The notes under the pieces are model-generated. The model saw only the letters and a list, made by a program, of their open reading frames with translations, was not told the origin of the DNA and did not search any database. The translations under genes and the position numbers were made by a program. A stretch of 64,000 nucleotides of DNA from Gigantopelta aegis (taxonomy: Eukaryota; Mollusca; Gastropoda; Neomphalida; Peltospiridae): positions 91,849,798 to 91,913,797 of the forward strand of contig NC_054702.1 of assembly GCF_016097555.1 (NCBI RefSeq). The letters are read 5' to 3'. This document shows, one piece after another, positions 14,501 through 28,700 of this stretch (position 1 is its first letter; every line of letters starts with the position of its first letter).

Positions 14501-14794
14501 GAGTTCTTCAGACGTCTGATCAACAGCATGAGGCAACGATGTGTTGAGTGTATTCGCGCCAGGGGTGGATTCACACACTATTAAACGAATGTTCTAATGT
14601 GTAAAATCCATGTTTGACAACCTTCAACTTTGACAGCATGTCATGTGACTTTCTTGTATACAGTGACGTTTATTTGTGGTTTTTTGTAAATATGGAACAA
14701 TAAATAAAAAATTTGGTGTAGTTTACATCATCAATCTAATACACTCTGAAACTTACTTGGTTATAAATTTTTGACCCTTAAATTCTTTTGAGTA

Positions 14795-14833
<39 letters not shown>

Positions 14834-15583
14834 TTGATTCTGTACTCCAAATTTTTATTTTATTTCATATTGGCAAATACAGTTTTTATCAGAAACAAAT
14901 AGTTTAATTTTGTTGCTTTTGCAAATTAAAATAAATTATCCTTGGCAACCACTAATAAGTTGTCAGTGTTGTACTGATTTTCATACCATGCTAAGTATAA
15001 GTAAACCACAGTTAAACTGATCTGTAAATTGCGACTACTAAAAGTGTTTCTAAAATTTGTAAATGAAACTTAAGTGTTAAAAAAAATTGGTATTGAATTA
15101 ATTTTTATTCTTAAAGAGGTTTTAAACAGAATGTCTAGCACTGGCTATGTTTTACTTTGTTGTATTGCTTAGAGCAAGATCCCAACACTGTTGTTTGCAG
15201 CCTTGGTAACTACCCTTTAAAATGTGTTAAGTGCTTCAATGTATTATTGTAGGCGTCCACCACCAGAGATGGATGATGAGAGCTGGGAATCGGATACTGC
15301 TTTCAAATTCGACAGATGTAAGTACAGGCTTAAATGTTTTCAAATTTTATTTCTAAACTTGACTAGATGACCATGGCTTTGAATTTTAATGTTTTATTTA
15401 AAAAAAAAAAGAGGAATATTAAAGGTTTATTTCAAAATCATCTCGCTGAGCTAATTTAGAATTTAAAAGAGTAATGCTATACATATACAGTGATGAAAAT
15501 TTTCCACGGATCTCTGAATTTCCGTTGATTTTGGACCCCCATGGTTGATCCTGTGAAACGTGTAAATTCGTTCAGAAATTTTT

Positions 15584-15628
<45 letters not shown>

Positions 15629-16462
15629 AAAATATAGGTATATGCCTTGCACTCTGTGGAAATATCAGTTTAAGTTGAGGTTGTTGTGCAGCTGCTATCG
15701 TAATGTACTATAACTTGTTTATTTCGACGCACTGTGTGTATACGAAAATAAAACAAAACTAGCTTTGTGTGTTTGTGTTTAGTACTGCTTACTTGAGATG
15801 TCTGGGATATTGAGACCTTACATTTCTAGGCCAATTATTGCTTTGCAATTGTAAAAAAAAGCCCTATAGCTTAAGGGGGGCTTCACCACCCTGACCCCCT
15901 GGCCAGGGACCTGTGGCCCTCTGGACCATGGATAATTTCAGCTGAAAATACAAATTGTCATTCTCATCCCTGCATATAAGTATATTTATTCAAATTAATA
16001 TCTATTTTGCATTATGAAATGTTATTTTTTGTCCAAAGTTAGGAATAAAAAACAACTTTTGGGAATGGTGGGGAATGATATATATTATATACGTCTAGAA
16101 ACAGATGATAAAACCCAGGTTTAATAAGTGTTAATGATAAATGAAATATTGTTGCTCATTTTTTAACTGTAAAATGTTATTTTTTAAATTGTTATTTTGT
16201 CTGTAACTGAATTAATACCAAACTTATATCATCAATGAGTATATACAGTATAAATTTCTATGCCTTGTCTTTTCCAGATAACTGTGATTTGACGATAAGA
16301 ATAGATGAAAATGGTGTCAAGGCCCACCCTTTAACGGTTGAAGGCTTTGCTTTCATGTGGGCTGGTGCTCGTACAATGTTTGGAGTGAACAGTGGAAAGG
16401 TTGCTTATGAAGTCAAAGTAGGTTTCAAAGAATTCAATACATCTATGTTGTATATTGGGGTA

Positions 16463-16493
<31 letters not shown>

Positions 16494-18277
16494 AATTCAA
16501 GTGTTCGTATGATTTTTTTTTTTTAATGGTGCATGTTGCAACAAATTCATAAACGTGTTGAACCTGTGATAACGGGCTGTGCATCCTAAAAATAATGGTT
16601 GATTAGTCCACCATTTTCGTTTCTTACTGTCCATAGACTTGTGGGTTTTTTCCCAGCATGAAATATACTTTCTGAAGATTTACATTTTGAGCACTTTACC
16701 AGTGAAATTGTCTGCATGACCAGTTCTTAGAGTGACCGTCCCGTCCCATGTTGAATAGTCCATAGGATTGCAGTTGGAGGACAAAAAGGAAATATCAGAA
16801 TGGTACAGAATGGTAGGGGAAAAGTAACATTTGAAGAAATAAAGATACATATTTTTTCTGGAAAAACCATTGTTTTTAGTACGTACAGTACATGTAGAGT
16901 TGGTCCTCTTTGTTATAACATTTCATTTTGTGTCGTGCACCATTGTAAAAGTAAGCCATGTATCAAATTTAAAATTTTACCATCCATATACAAAACAATG
17001 AAATGGTTTTTTTTTGCTATTCAACTTTAAAAAAAAAAATGCTTGTGAAGTATTAAGAAAAATCCTGCAAAAAACTTTTCATTTGTATGAGTAATGGAAA
17101 TGTAAGGCTACTCAGCTGAATACAGTGAAGCCTTTAACCTTCTGACTACTGCAGGCGAGATATCTCGCCCGACGTCACGTCAGTCGATATACTGTACACT
17201 GTATACAGTGCATTCCCCAATTCATATTTCCCGCCGTTTTGCACACGACACTCACCGGAAACGGAAATATAATTAAAGAAAAAAGATTTTTTTTCAAAAC
17301 GGTGGTTTTTGTTTTGATTTTTTCAATTGAAAGTACCTTGAAATTTTGAGTTCAAAAAGTGGTTTTCGTCAAGTATTTTGGCTTGACAACAATGGTGGCA
17401 CGTCGCGGTAATTTTCAGGGATCGATAGCTGATTGTAACAGCTAATTTGATAATAAATTTGATCGTTTTATCAACAACGAAAATTAGCAAATATTGCAAT
17501 ATGAATTGTAGTTCGGGTTTTTAAAAAAATTCTGGTCAGAAAACCACTGTTATGGGGAATAATGGCCACAAATGCCTGTAAGTAAACGCAACTTTTTCGA
17601 TTTTTTGCCTAATTTTAATCACCATTAGCCGATCTAAAATAATAAAAATTACAAAAAAAGACAAAAAAATAATACTTACCGATTCATATATGAACTTTAT
17701 TTCATGTATTTATGAAACATTTAAGTGAATATATGTGAGTAAAAATTATAAACTTGTACCCACTTAACGTGGTTTTTGTTAAAAATTAATCCAGTAGTCT
17801 AAAGGTTAATAAGTAAGTGGAATTATATCATTCTATTAAATTGGAGACATCGGTTGATGTAACCTGTCATGTTTTTATTTAATAAAGATTTGATATGCAG
17901 TGTAGATTTATTTTTCACTCTTAGCTGGTACTGAAGGGCAATAAACAAGAACTACAGATATTGGCATCAAAGATACTGCTTCACAAAATTGTTTGTGATA
18001 AATTAAAATTTAAAAACGGTATTGGATAAATAAAATAAAAAATTCCTTTCAGCTGTTGGAAAATTTGAATGTTGATCACCTTCCAGCAGAGGAATCAAAT
18101 CCACATGTTCTTAGAGTTGGATGGTCGACCGATTCAACATCTTTGCAGCTTGGTGAGTCTTTGTCATTAATTCTGAATTTCTGGGTTTTTTTTTGTAAAG
18201 TTAAAAAAATATATAATCCTGTTTAGTCATTATTTTAAGTTACGTAGAAAAAAAAATTGCATTGTGGTTTGTGTAAC

Positions 18278-18323
<46 letters not shown>

Positions 18324-21300
18324 GTGATACAGATCCTCATAAAGGGTATTTATAAGAATTATTATTTGGGTTGAAAATTATTATTCACACAAGTTAACTT
18401 TATTAGCTTTGGGAAACTGAATTTCACAACTAGTTTTTGGGGCAACCATCAATTTTAGAAACATAATAATTAAGTTAAGTTTGAACCCTGATAACCACCT
18501 TCTTTTTTAGGTGAAGAACCATTGTCGTATGGCTACGGTGGTACTGGAAAAGCATCAACAGAGTGTAAATTTAAGGACTACGGTCAAGCATTTACAGAAG
18601 GAGATGTCATCACAGCATATTTGGTAAGATAAACCAGTGGTATTAATGTTTTAGTATTAACTTTTTATGGAACTGGAATGATGTCATGGACAGCCTTTTT
18701 TAGTGAAATTACAAAAATAGCAAACATCCATCATGCTACATAAGGGTTAATTTTAATTTTATATCATGCTAGTGGGCGAGACAAAAATTCTTAAATGTTT
18801 AAAACTGAACATATTTTTCACAAAGGATCTTATGATTTTTGCAGAATTGTGTGCGATTCCACAAATGGAATATGGGTATATCTTTTTGTGTCACACTGAG
18901 CCCATCTTGATTCCTAGTAATACAACTCATATTTAACCAATTATATATTTTTTGTATCACCTAGATTTAAATGTGTTGGTGCAGTCAGTCACATATTTTT
19001 TGTTGTATTATACATTACAAAGTAACTACTGATACGTAATTATATTTGAGCGTAGTTTTTGTTTCCTGTTTGCCAAATCAATCCACCAGCACATCTAATT
19101 TGAGTTTCTTGATAAAAAGTGGTTGTATAAAATATTAGATCCCATTGTTTGGGGTTTTTTGTGCTTTAGGACATGGAAAGCGACCCCATAATTATGTCAT
19201 ACTCAAAGAATGGTGAAGATCTTGGAACGTGCTTTGAAGTGGACAAATCCAGCATAGGAGATGCTGCTCTTTTCCCACATATACTGACAAAGAATACAGA
19301 ATTTGAGTGCAATTTTGGACAAAATGTAAGATTTACCACATATTCTTTGTAAGCAGTAACAATATATGATTAATGTTATGTTATTATTTGTCAAAACAAA
19401 TTAGTTTCATAGTTTTAAGTAATGTACCGTATAACCGGAAATTTTCGAGGATTTTTATTTTCGTGGGTTTCGAGGGTAAGTAGTCCGCATCGAAAATATA
19501 AATCCTTGAAAATATTTGAAAAAATCAACAAATTCTAACTAAAATATTTATTGTGAAAACCATAACACACTGACAATTTACCGGAACATTTTATTTCCTG
19601 TCATGCGCAGTCCACCGGATACGACAAGAGAATAGTATAGTCAAAACAACAAGTTAGAATTTTTGAAAAGTTATTGCGTGAATCTCACTGTTTGTAGAAT
19701 ATAAAAGTATTTTATAGATATAATTTTCGATTAATTTTAGTATGTATTGGTTAATTAAATAAGAGTTGGGGGATATACATTGCAAAATATTCTACTTTAT
19801 GAAGTGTGTTTAATTTCATCATGTAACTAATGGCTCCACCTAAAATGGTTATCAGTTACTTCCGGTTAACCAAATAAATATTGGAAATATTAGTTCCTCA
19901 GTTGTAAATAGCTGTAAATAATGGGTCACTTTACCATTACTTGACATTCAATAAAATTTACACATAATTTGTAATTAGTTTTTTTGGTACATTTCAGGAG
20001 GAACCATGGTTTCCACTCACAGAAGGCTTTTCGTTCATCACATCAGTAGAAGAAGATAAACGTGTGCGAGGATCAACGCCCCCAGCCAAGAAAGAAGACT
20101 GTGAGGCAAGTGACTATAATAATAATAAACCGTTTTAAATGCAGGAATATAATTTCATGGAGTGAAATTTTAGCTTGGTGATAGACCAGTCCGCTGTATA
20201 AATTTAAATGAATCGCTTAAACACCAAGCAGTGTTCCACAGAGAGCCTGGAGTGTATGAATTGTAGGGCAGGTACTATTTGTGAAGATAAAAAAGTGGAA
20301 GTATGTGTGGGTTGTAAATGTTAGGTTTTAAGCATGAGTTAATTTTCACCAAGTAAATTGGTTTTCATGAAATGTTAAAAAATTACCGTAGTTTTAAATG
20401 TTGTTGACTTTTAAACTTTTAAAAACTACAGTTTATTTTCTAAATGCATCCTTGTGTATTTCACAATTTGTAGTGTTCAGTGTGAATTTAATTGTAATGT
20501 ATATAGTCAAGAATAAAACTTAACATCTTTCTTTTTAATTTGTTTTTCAGATCCTCATGATGGTAGGCCTTCCTGGTGCAGGAAAGACGCACTGGGCTGA
20601 AAAACACACAGCAGCAAATCCAGACAACAAATATTTTGTTCTTGGCACAAACAACATAATAGATAAAATGAAAGTAAGCATATCCTGATTTATTTTGAGT
20701 GCATAATAAAAATTCTTCGCAGTTAGGGGCAGGACGTTGCCCAGTTGTAAAGTTCTCGGTTGATCCACGGTCGGTCTAGGATCGATCCCCGTCATTGGGC
20801 TATTTCTTGGTCCAGCCAATGCACCATGAGTGGTATATCAAAGGCCATGATATGTGCTATCGTGTCTGTGTGATGGTGCATATAAAAAATCCCTTGCTAC
20901 TAATAAAAAAAAATGTAGGAGGTAATGTTTGACATCCAATGGCCGATGATTAATATATCACTTGCTCTAGTGGTGTCATTAAAAAAACCCAACTTTATAA
21001 ATGATCACTTGCTACTAAGACTACGTAAAACTAAAAATGTTATCACATTACAGGTTATGGGCTTGCCACGGAAAAAGAACTATGCTGGACGATGGGATGT
21101 GTTGATTGACAAGTCAACAAAGTGTCTGAACAGAATGATTGAGATAGCTGCCCGAAAAAAGCACAACTATATCTTAGATCAGGTAAGTTGGACACAGCCA
21201 CAAACAGTAGTAAGTGACTGTCGGAGATGAGAATCCCACGAAAGAATGAAATGCATCCATGGAATATTGGAATATTTTTCAACAGATGTGATTAACATAA

Positions 21301-22754
21301 ATTGTAAGATTTTGTCATGTACTTGGCCATTTTTGCAAGGTGAGTTTTTCATGTGTTTCTTTTCAGAACCGACAGTTTTTTCTTTTCAGCTAAAGGTAGG
21401 TAATGACAGGTGGATTCCTTTCAGCGAAGGTAGGTTAAGCTAGGTTGTAGTTAGATGATCTCTCTCAAGATAATGCAAGGTGAGTAACAATATACAATGA
21501 GTTATAAACCACGAGCTACAGAAGAAAGAAGAATGACAAGACACGATATTGACAGGAGTAAGTTATTGCACCCTTCTGGCTGTTTGTCATCTGTTTTGCT
21601 ATAGTGATAAGGTTTTTAAGTTTTAACATTTAAAAATGTTAAATGAGGGTTTTAAATGCTATAACATAATGTTTATTTATTAAATGATGTGTTTAAATTT
21701 AGTGAGTAATGGTTATGTAACGTGCATAAAATGTCGCTGAAGTAGATGTGGTATTAATGAATGTACAAGAAACTGCATAGAAATGTACTTATATTTAGGA
21801 ATATGATTATACAAAGAATGTAAACATTTGCAGTAGCATTGCATTTTGTAATGGACAACATACTTAATATCAAAAAACAATTATGAATATGTTGATAGTG
21901 GTCATAGTCTGTTATGTTTTAAAGCACCGTCAGTACTGCTGCGTCAATGTTCTTCTTAGTATTAAATATATTAAGCATGTTTGAGTTTGTCAGAAATTAA
22001 CAAAGTAACTTCGATTAGTAGGAATTGTTTTATTAAACAGTAAATTTGACTAATACATGGATCACGGTGCTATGTATATATTCTAATACAAGAAACACAT
22101 GTTCAAGAGGAAACATGTTAATCCTGATAATAATCTGTTTTAATTGTGAATATTAACTTTTATTCAGTTAGGTGAGCAGGGCAATGCACAAAATTTGACT
22201 TGCATAATTTACTTATAATTTTAATATAATTGATATAATTGAAATACTGCTTGTTTTCACTATCAGCTTTAGGTAATTTTGTCATATGTTAGAAATACTT
22301 AGTAATGTAAGTGCTGTAACAGAGGAGATATTTTGCATATATTGATAATTCATGTGAGAGAATGGACATTTAAATGTTTTATGTTCCATATGACTTGAAT
22401 GTTACAAACAGTTGTCACAGCCATGAGGGTGTTTTTCTGTGTTAATGCCTGTGTAATTTACACTGTAGTGTACATGATTCATGTTATGTTCAGTACAAGG
22501 TAGGTAAGGTTTAACACCAGCTGGAATAAGCAAGAAGGAATGTCGAATATGATGAAACAAATGTAACATGTATTTCTTCAAGTATGTTGCAGATATCGAC
22601 AGGCGCTGAAATGATACAAAACCATTAAATGATTTTTTAAGACTGTCAATTATAACATCAAAATTGACACCAACTGGATGCCATCAACAAGAGGCAAAAT
22701 AATGAATTATATTCTTTATCACCGTAATAGACAAATGTGTATGCATCAGCCCGG

Positions 22755-22789
<35 letters not shown>

Positions 22790-25700
22790 CAAAGCAGTTG
22801 TCGTAGTCCCCACTGAGGAGGATTTCAAAACCCGCACAGAACTTAGAGAGAAGGAAGAAGGAAAAGAGGTTCCGGAAAAAGCCGTGCTTGAAATGAAAGG
22901 TAGGGCCAGCCGAAACTTGGCTTGGCACCAGTTGCCACTTGTATTTCCTGACTATACATAGATAATGCTTCTCTGTAGAGAGCACACCATTCGCATGTCT
23001 TGAAACAAGCTTTCATCCTATATCTTCATAAAAGGTATTGGGTTGTTGTAGTTGTTGCATAACCTGCCCTCGTGAACCTCTCAATCAGTATGTGTATACT
23101 TCTGAGAGGTCCGCCTGGCTTTGTTGTTGTACGTTGCCGGTTTGCTAATCTGATGTCTGTCTGTTCATTTTTTAGCTAATTTCACTCTGCCAGAGACAGG
23201 TGGACTATTCGATGAAATAATATACACTGACCTGGACGGTGACGAATGCAAAGAACTTGTGGAGAAGTATCGCAAGGAGGCACAGAAACTGCTTCCTCCA
23301 CCAGAAAAACGATGGCGTGGGGGTGATCGCTTTTCAGGTATGCATGCTTTAACCTTCTGACTACTGGATTAATTTATGATAAAAAAACATGTTGAAGGGA
23401 TATCCTTGGTTTGAATTAGAATTGGTAAAGTTGTTAGTTCCATGCAGTAATATTTGGTATTGAATGAATGATTAATTGAATTAAAGAAATGATCTCGACC
23501 ATAACGAAAGAAAGCATTCCATTTCAAGACTAGTTTTTATGAGGTCTCGGCTCTGAGTTTAATGTTAACGGGTTACTGGAATATATTTGATGGCTTTAAC
23601 AGTAACACATTAGACATGTTTGGATTTGGCATTAACACATTACTGGGATGTTTGATTGGTATAACATTCACACAGTACTGGAATATGTTTGATGGGTTTA
23701 ACATTAGCATATTATTGGGATATGTTTGGATTTGACATTAACACATTACTGGGATATGTTTAAATTGGTATAATCAACATTTATTGGGTAATGTTTAATG
23801 GGTTTGGCATTAATGTGAAACTGGGATATGTTTAATGACTAAACTTTTAACACATTACTGGGATATGTTAGATGGGTTTAACATTACCTTATTTGACCGG
23901 AAATAAGCCCAGGGGGCCAAGACAACTCATTGTAAGCTTAGCATGGGGTGGGCTTATTCCCAGACAAGGGGCCAGTTTTGTTGAAAAAACCCACACAAAA
24001 AACTAATAATTAAAATAAATAATAATTAAATGAACTAGGAAGAAAATGAAAAACGTCCAGTAGCACATCTATTAATTAGTGTTCCATTTGTTATTAATAA
24101 ATAATAATTGTTTATTAATTAAATTGTTTTTTTTACTAGTATCTAATTATCAGAAACACACCTTCTATGTTACAATTACTTACCAGTGCTGTTTATTTAC
24201 ATTCAAAATTTAAAGCTGAGAAGACTTAAAACAACAAACTCAATAGCGTATACACACGTTTCTGACAGGCAGCCAGCTTACACTACAAAGAATTGTCAAT
24301 CTAGGCCATTGTTCTTAGCCAATCAGAATAAGGTATTTGCCTAATTAGCATTAACTGCGGACCCAGTGTGGTGGTAAAAATAGACATTGGTTTTAGTTCA
24401 GACTTGGGTTTAGGTACTTCAAAGAAATACTGCAGACATGAAATTGAAAACAATGTTACACACTGTTACTGTTACACTACTAAATCTCACTGGTGGTAAA
24501 ATATTGTGTTACATTTGTGTTTAGTTATCTGCAGGAGGTATGACCTTTTAAATGAACTTTGAGCACACTTGCAGTTTTGTTATTTATAAGGTGACGAAGT
24601 TGGGGGTGGGCTTATTTACGAATGAGGGCCTAATTTCTTAAATGCTAACAAAACGGAGGGGGGCTTATTCAAAGACATGGGCTAATTTCCGGTCAAATAC
24701 GGTAATATGTAACTGGGATATGTTTAATGAGTTAAACATTAACGTGTAACTGGGCTATGTTAACAGCAGGTGGCAGAGGTGGCTACAGTTACGACCGACG
24801 AGGTGGTGGGTATCACAGTGGGGGAGACCGTGACCGGTACGGCAGCCGAGGCGGATACCGGGACCGAGGACATAGAGGAGGGGGATCGAGCTACCGAGGT
24901 GGCGACGGTGCGTAGATGTAATTTCTTTTCATCAGCTGAATGTAAAATAACAAACTTTACATTGTTTGAAACTTGAATCCTCAACTTCTGAAAACTGCTA
25001 GTCTGGTTTCCATGAGTATGAAGACCAGTTTTGAATAATTCAGTGAAACTGCTCTGGTATGTCCGTTTCATTCACTTCACTATAATTTCAAACAAGCAGT
25101 CAGTTGGAATAATAACTGGTGGGTTAAAATTAATTCGCATAAAAAGAAGACTGAATGTTATTACTGCATGTCCCATGTTCATGGTCCTTGTTATTTATCA
25201 ATAATAATAATCATACAGATTTTGAATATGGTGTATGTTCTAATTTGAATTAATGTTTGCAGGTGGTTACCGAAGCTATGGTGGCGGCAGCGGTGGTGGT
25301 GGTCGGTACAATGACCGATACCAGGACAACAGGCGTTCATCGTACGGTTCTTCAGATAGGTCATATGTAAGTGTCTGTCTATTGTCTGCACTTCAAATAC
25401 TAATTTTTTTTTTTTTAAATATCAGTCATATTTGTATAGTTTTATCTTGAATCATGAACACGAAAAGATAAACATGAAAACATAAAAAAAAAAATAATCA
25501 CATACAATCAGTGAAAACCTCCACAAATTGTATATATTTTACATAATAGAATAAATAATATAAAAAAGGAATAAAATTAAAAAAATTGAATTCCCATATA
25601 TGTAAAAAAAAAAAAAAGTACGAGTATTCAGTACTGTATCTTGAAAATTAATAAAAGATGGCACCGTTGAAGTGTTTGACAGCCTGAGCTAGCACGTTTA

Positions 25701-28700
25701 AACAGAGAGAGTAATAACGTCATCACTGATTGGATGAAATTTGACCTCTACTGGCTCGTGAGATAACACTACATATAGCTGTTCTGCTTACTCCCACTTG
25801 TTAAAAAAAATAAGAAGGTGGAAACCTGTTAATTTTAAAATCCTTTATAATTATTGGATACACTACATTGAACAGTCAACAATAAATACATTTATAGATT
25901 ATATTTCATTATATATTATGCTATTTTAAGCAGTTTGTATTGCACAAAAGCCTCTTGCTTCGGACTAGGAGTAGGACACTCGACCCGTACACATGTGTTG
26001 ATTATAACCAGTTGCAAATTCCGGGTCCTTTGTTTTAATTGGAGTGCAATACCTTGATGGCTCTCTAAACCAAGAATGGTGCTATCGTTAATGTATGTGT
26101 AATCTCTTGACCGACTCAGCGACTTTGACAAATGTCTAGCCTAGTGGCAGTCGATTGACACTACTCGGCACTGTACTAGTTTGTAGGTCCGACTTCAGTG
26201 ACTGGCGATATACTTAGGCAGACTTTAAAATCACAAACGTCCAGCCATATTAACCACTATTTATTTATTATTTTAAATCAAGCACGAGATACCGATGTCT
26301 GGTCTGGCTGGTCCACTTGACAGATAGGAATTTGTTCCAATAATAGAAATGGACAGGTGCGTGGGACCGGTAAACGTGCATTTAAAAAAAAAAATATCGG
26401 TCTCAGATATCGAGAATCGGTCCCAGACCGGGAAAAAAGGGCTTTTCCCCACCCCTGCAGGACACTCTGCTTTCCATCAATTCCATAATATTTAACCACC
26501 TTTTCAGACGAAGTAAGTTGTGTTATTTAATTGAACTTTTGTTAATTATTATATAGAAAGGTGGTATGTAATAAATACAGAACCACATACCAGTTGTTTT
26601 GTCATGTTATTTATTGCACTTGTTTATAATGTGCAATATTTATACCACTCGACTGCTATGTGGTCTCGTGGTGTAATATTCTTGTGCACCATAAACTCGT
26701 GCAATAAATAACATGGCAAAACAATTGGTATGTTGTTCTGTCTATATATGAGATGTGTTTCTAATGTTTAGGACCGTAACCAGTCGAGAAATCGCAGTGG
26801 CGGAGGCGGCTATGGTCAGAGTTCCTCATGGAACAGTAAAGGTGCTTGGGGCAGTGGCAACCAGGGCAGTTCGTGGGGTGGTAACCAAAACCAGTGGAGT
26901 GGCCAGGGATCGTGGGGCCACCAAGGCCAGTCTGGTTATGGACAAAATGTAAGTGCTGGATACACTAATGATAAATTGTTGGTATGGGGTTGCAGGGCTA
27001 GCTCTGGGTAAGCAAAACATTTTGCCAAGTTATCTATTTAAACTTCAAAAATGGCTAAAACCCAATTATTTTCCAATAAAATAACAATTACCACATGAAA
27101 TTTATTTGCCAAATGAAAATAAAATTTGCCAGTTTTAAAAATTCACAATTGGCGAGTGTCCGAGCTAACCCTGGGTTGAGAGGTTAGTGGCAGAAATTAA
27201 AACGTAAATTACAAACAGGTGTTCATTAAATGAAAAACAATGATAGTATTTTATGAAAGTATTACAGCATTAGACATGATAGAATCCTACAGTAAATGAA
27301 ATACATTTCATCCGATTGGATTTAATTGTGACCTTTGCCATACTTGCTGTCATCTCTAACATTGAAGGAAAATTGGAAATTAAAGGGACACACCCTAGTT
27401 ACGGCTAGTTGTTAACCATTACGGCGTTGTTTTTCGCTATTAAACCCATTTTTTTCACAAATAAAATTGCACTTTACTTACCGTTTATTATTTAGAATAT
27501 ACATTTCCATTCACCTGAAGTGTTTTTTGGTAATCCTGGTTTTTGTAATACCACAAAATGCATTTTTCTTATTTCATAAAATGGCACGTGCCTCTGAGAA
27601 AAAACGTTGAGCAGACACGGTCTAATCTATATTTAGAGGGGATATTTCCATTTCAATGTCACAGATGTTGGTATACCACGTGACCGTGACCGTTATCATT
27701 TTGGTTCGTTTTGTTTTCTCATGCACGGTTCGCGCAATCAACGTCTGATTTTTTGTTCATTTGTGAGATTTTTCTTCACAGTACGTGAACATTTTCAGTA
27801 ACAAAGTTCAGACAAGTGTCTCAATACAAAACGTTACAAACCCTTAAAACCAATAATTTTGCTAAGTCTTACGATATCTGGAGAGGGGATACAACCAGGA
27901 CAGAACAGTTGGAACATGTCCAGGAGAGGTGAAAGAAACACACCCCAAGTCTGTGAAATTTGTTGTGACTAGGCATTGTTGTGCTTCGAGCGACATCTAC
28001 TGGTGACATCAGAATACTAACTTTCAAAATTATTTCAAGCAATTGGGACATGGGGATTCCCATGCTATTTATCGATATAAAACCTGCTTTTTCACTCCAT
28101 TTGATAAAAACGTGATCTAAGTGTGTTACAGGTTTGTAGATTAACCAAATTATATTTTATTTTCGCTGGATGGAACTAGGGTGTACGGCTTTAATTAAGT
28201 TCCACAAGAAATACCATACAATTGCCTTATTGTGTTTATTCTGTTAAATACATGCTAATAACCTATAACAGGTTAGCTATGCTTTCATTATTAATTCCTA
28301 ACTGTCTGACTGGAGGGGACTCTAGGTTTCGTCTAGGTCTCCGGCTTGTCTGTCTGTCCCACATAGTCTTTGGGACAAAGTTATGGCCCATTAGAACTTG
28401 GGAAATGAAACGAAAACTTGTTGGGCTTGGTATAGGACATGAATTGCTTTAGCAGTACTCTCAGGATGCTTGTTTTAAATTAAAATAACCCCACTGCATT
28501 AAAAGATTTCTCATTAACTTATTTAAATGGGGATCACAATTCTTCGCTTCTGTTTCTAATTAGTAATATGTAACAAATTTATCATTTTTTGTGCAATTTT
28601 TTGTTTCAGTGGAATGCATATAACCAGAATCCTCAGAGTAGCCAAGGCTATGGGCAGAATTGGAACCAGCCACAAAACTGGGGACAAGGTTATGGCAGCG

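Larger units (their letters stand above)
16418..18052. other. hnRNP U-like intron 6
   Basis: Holds a 19-base poly-C run followed by poly-A at 16463-16490, then a complete piggyBac-like MITE at 17138. No ORF of note. Confidence 0.65.
26949..28609. other. hnRNP U-like intron 17
   Basis: Holds a short MITE at 26993 and an 807-bp TTAA-flanked element at 27384. The stretch 28195-28609 has nothing recognised. Confidence 0.6.

Noticed and set aside
19427..19875. Possible transposon with CCGTATAACCGGAAATTTTC end
   Set aside because: The opposite end is not convincing (short CTTCCGGTTAACC only), and no TSD was seen.
20106..20112. GT at 20109 as donor for hnRNP U-like exon 10
   Set aside because: It would end in phase 1 and break the frame into the P-loop exon, whereas GAG|GCAAGT fits both phase and consensus.
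24760..25071. ORFs on both strands over the Gly/Arg-rich exon 15
   Set aside because: Shadows of the RGG-coding exon; low-complexity GC-rich sequence keeps other frames open.
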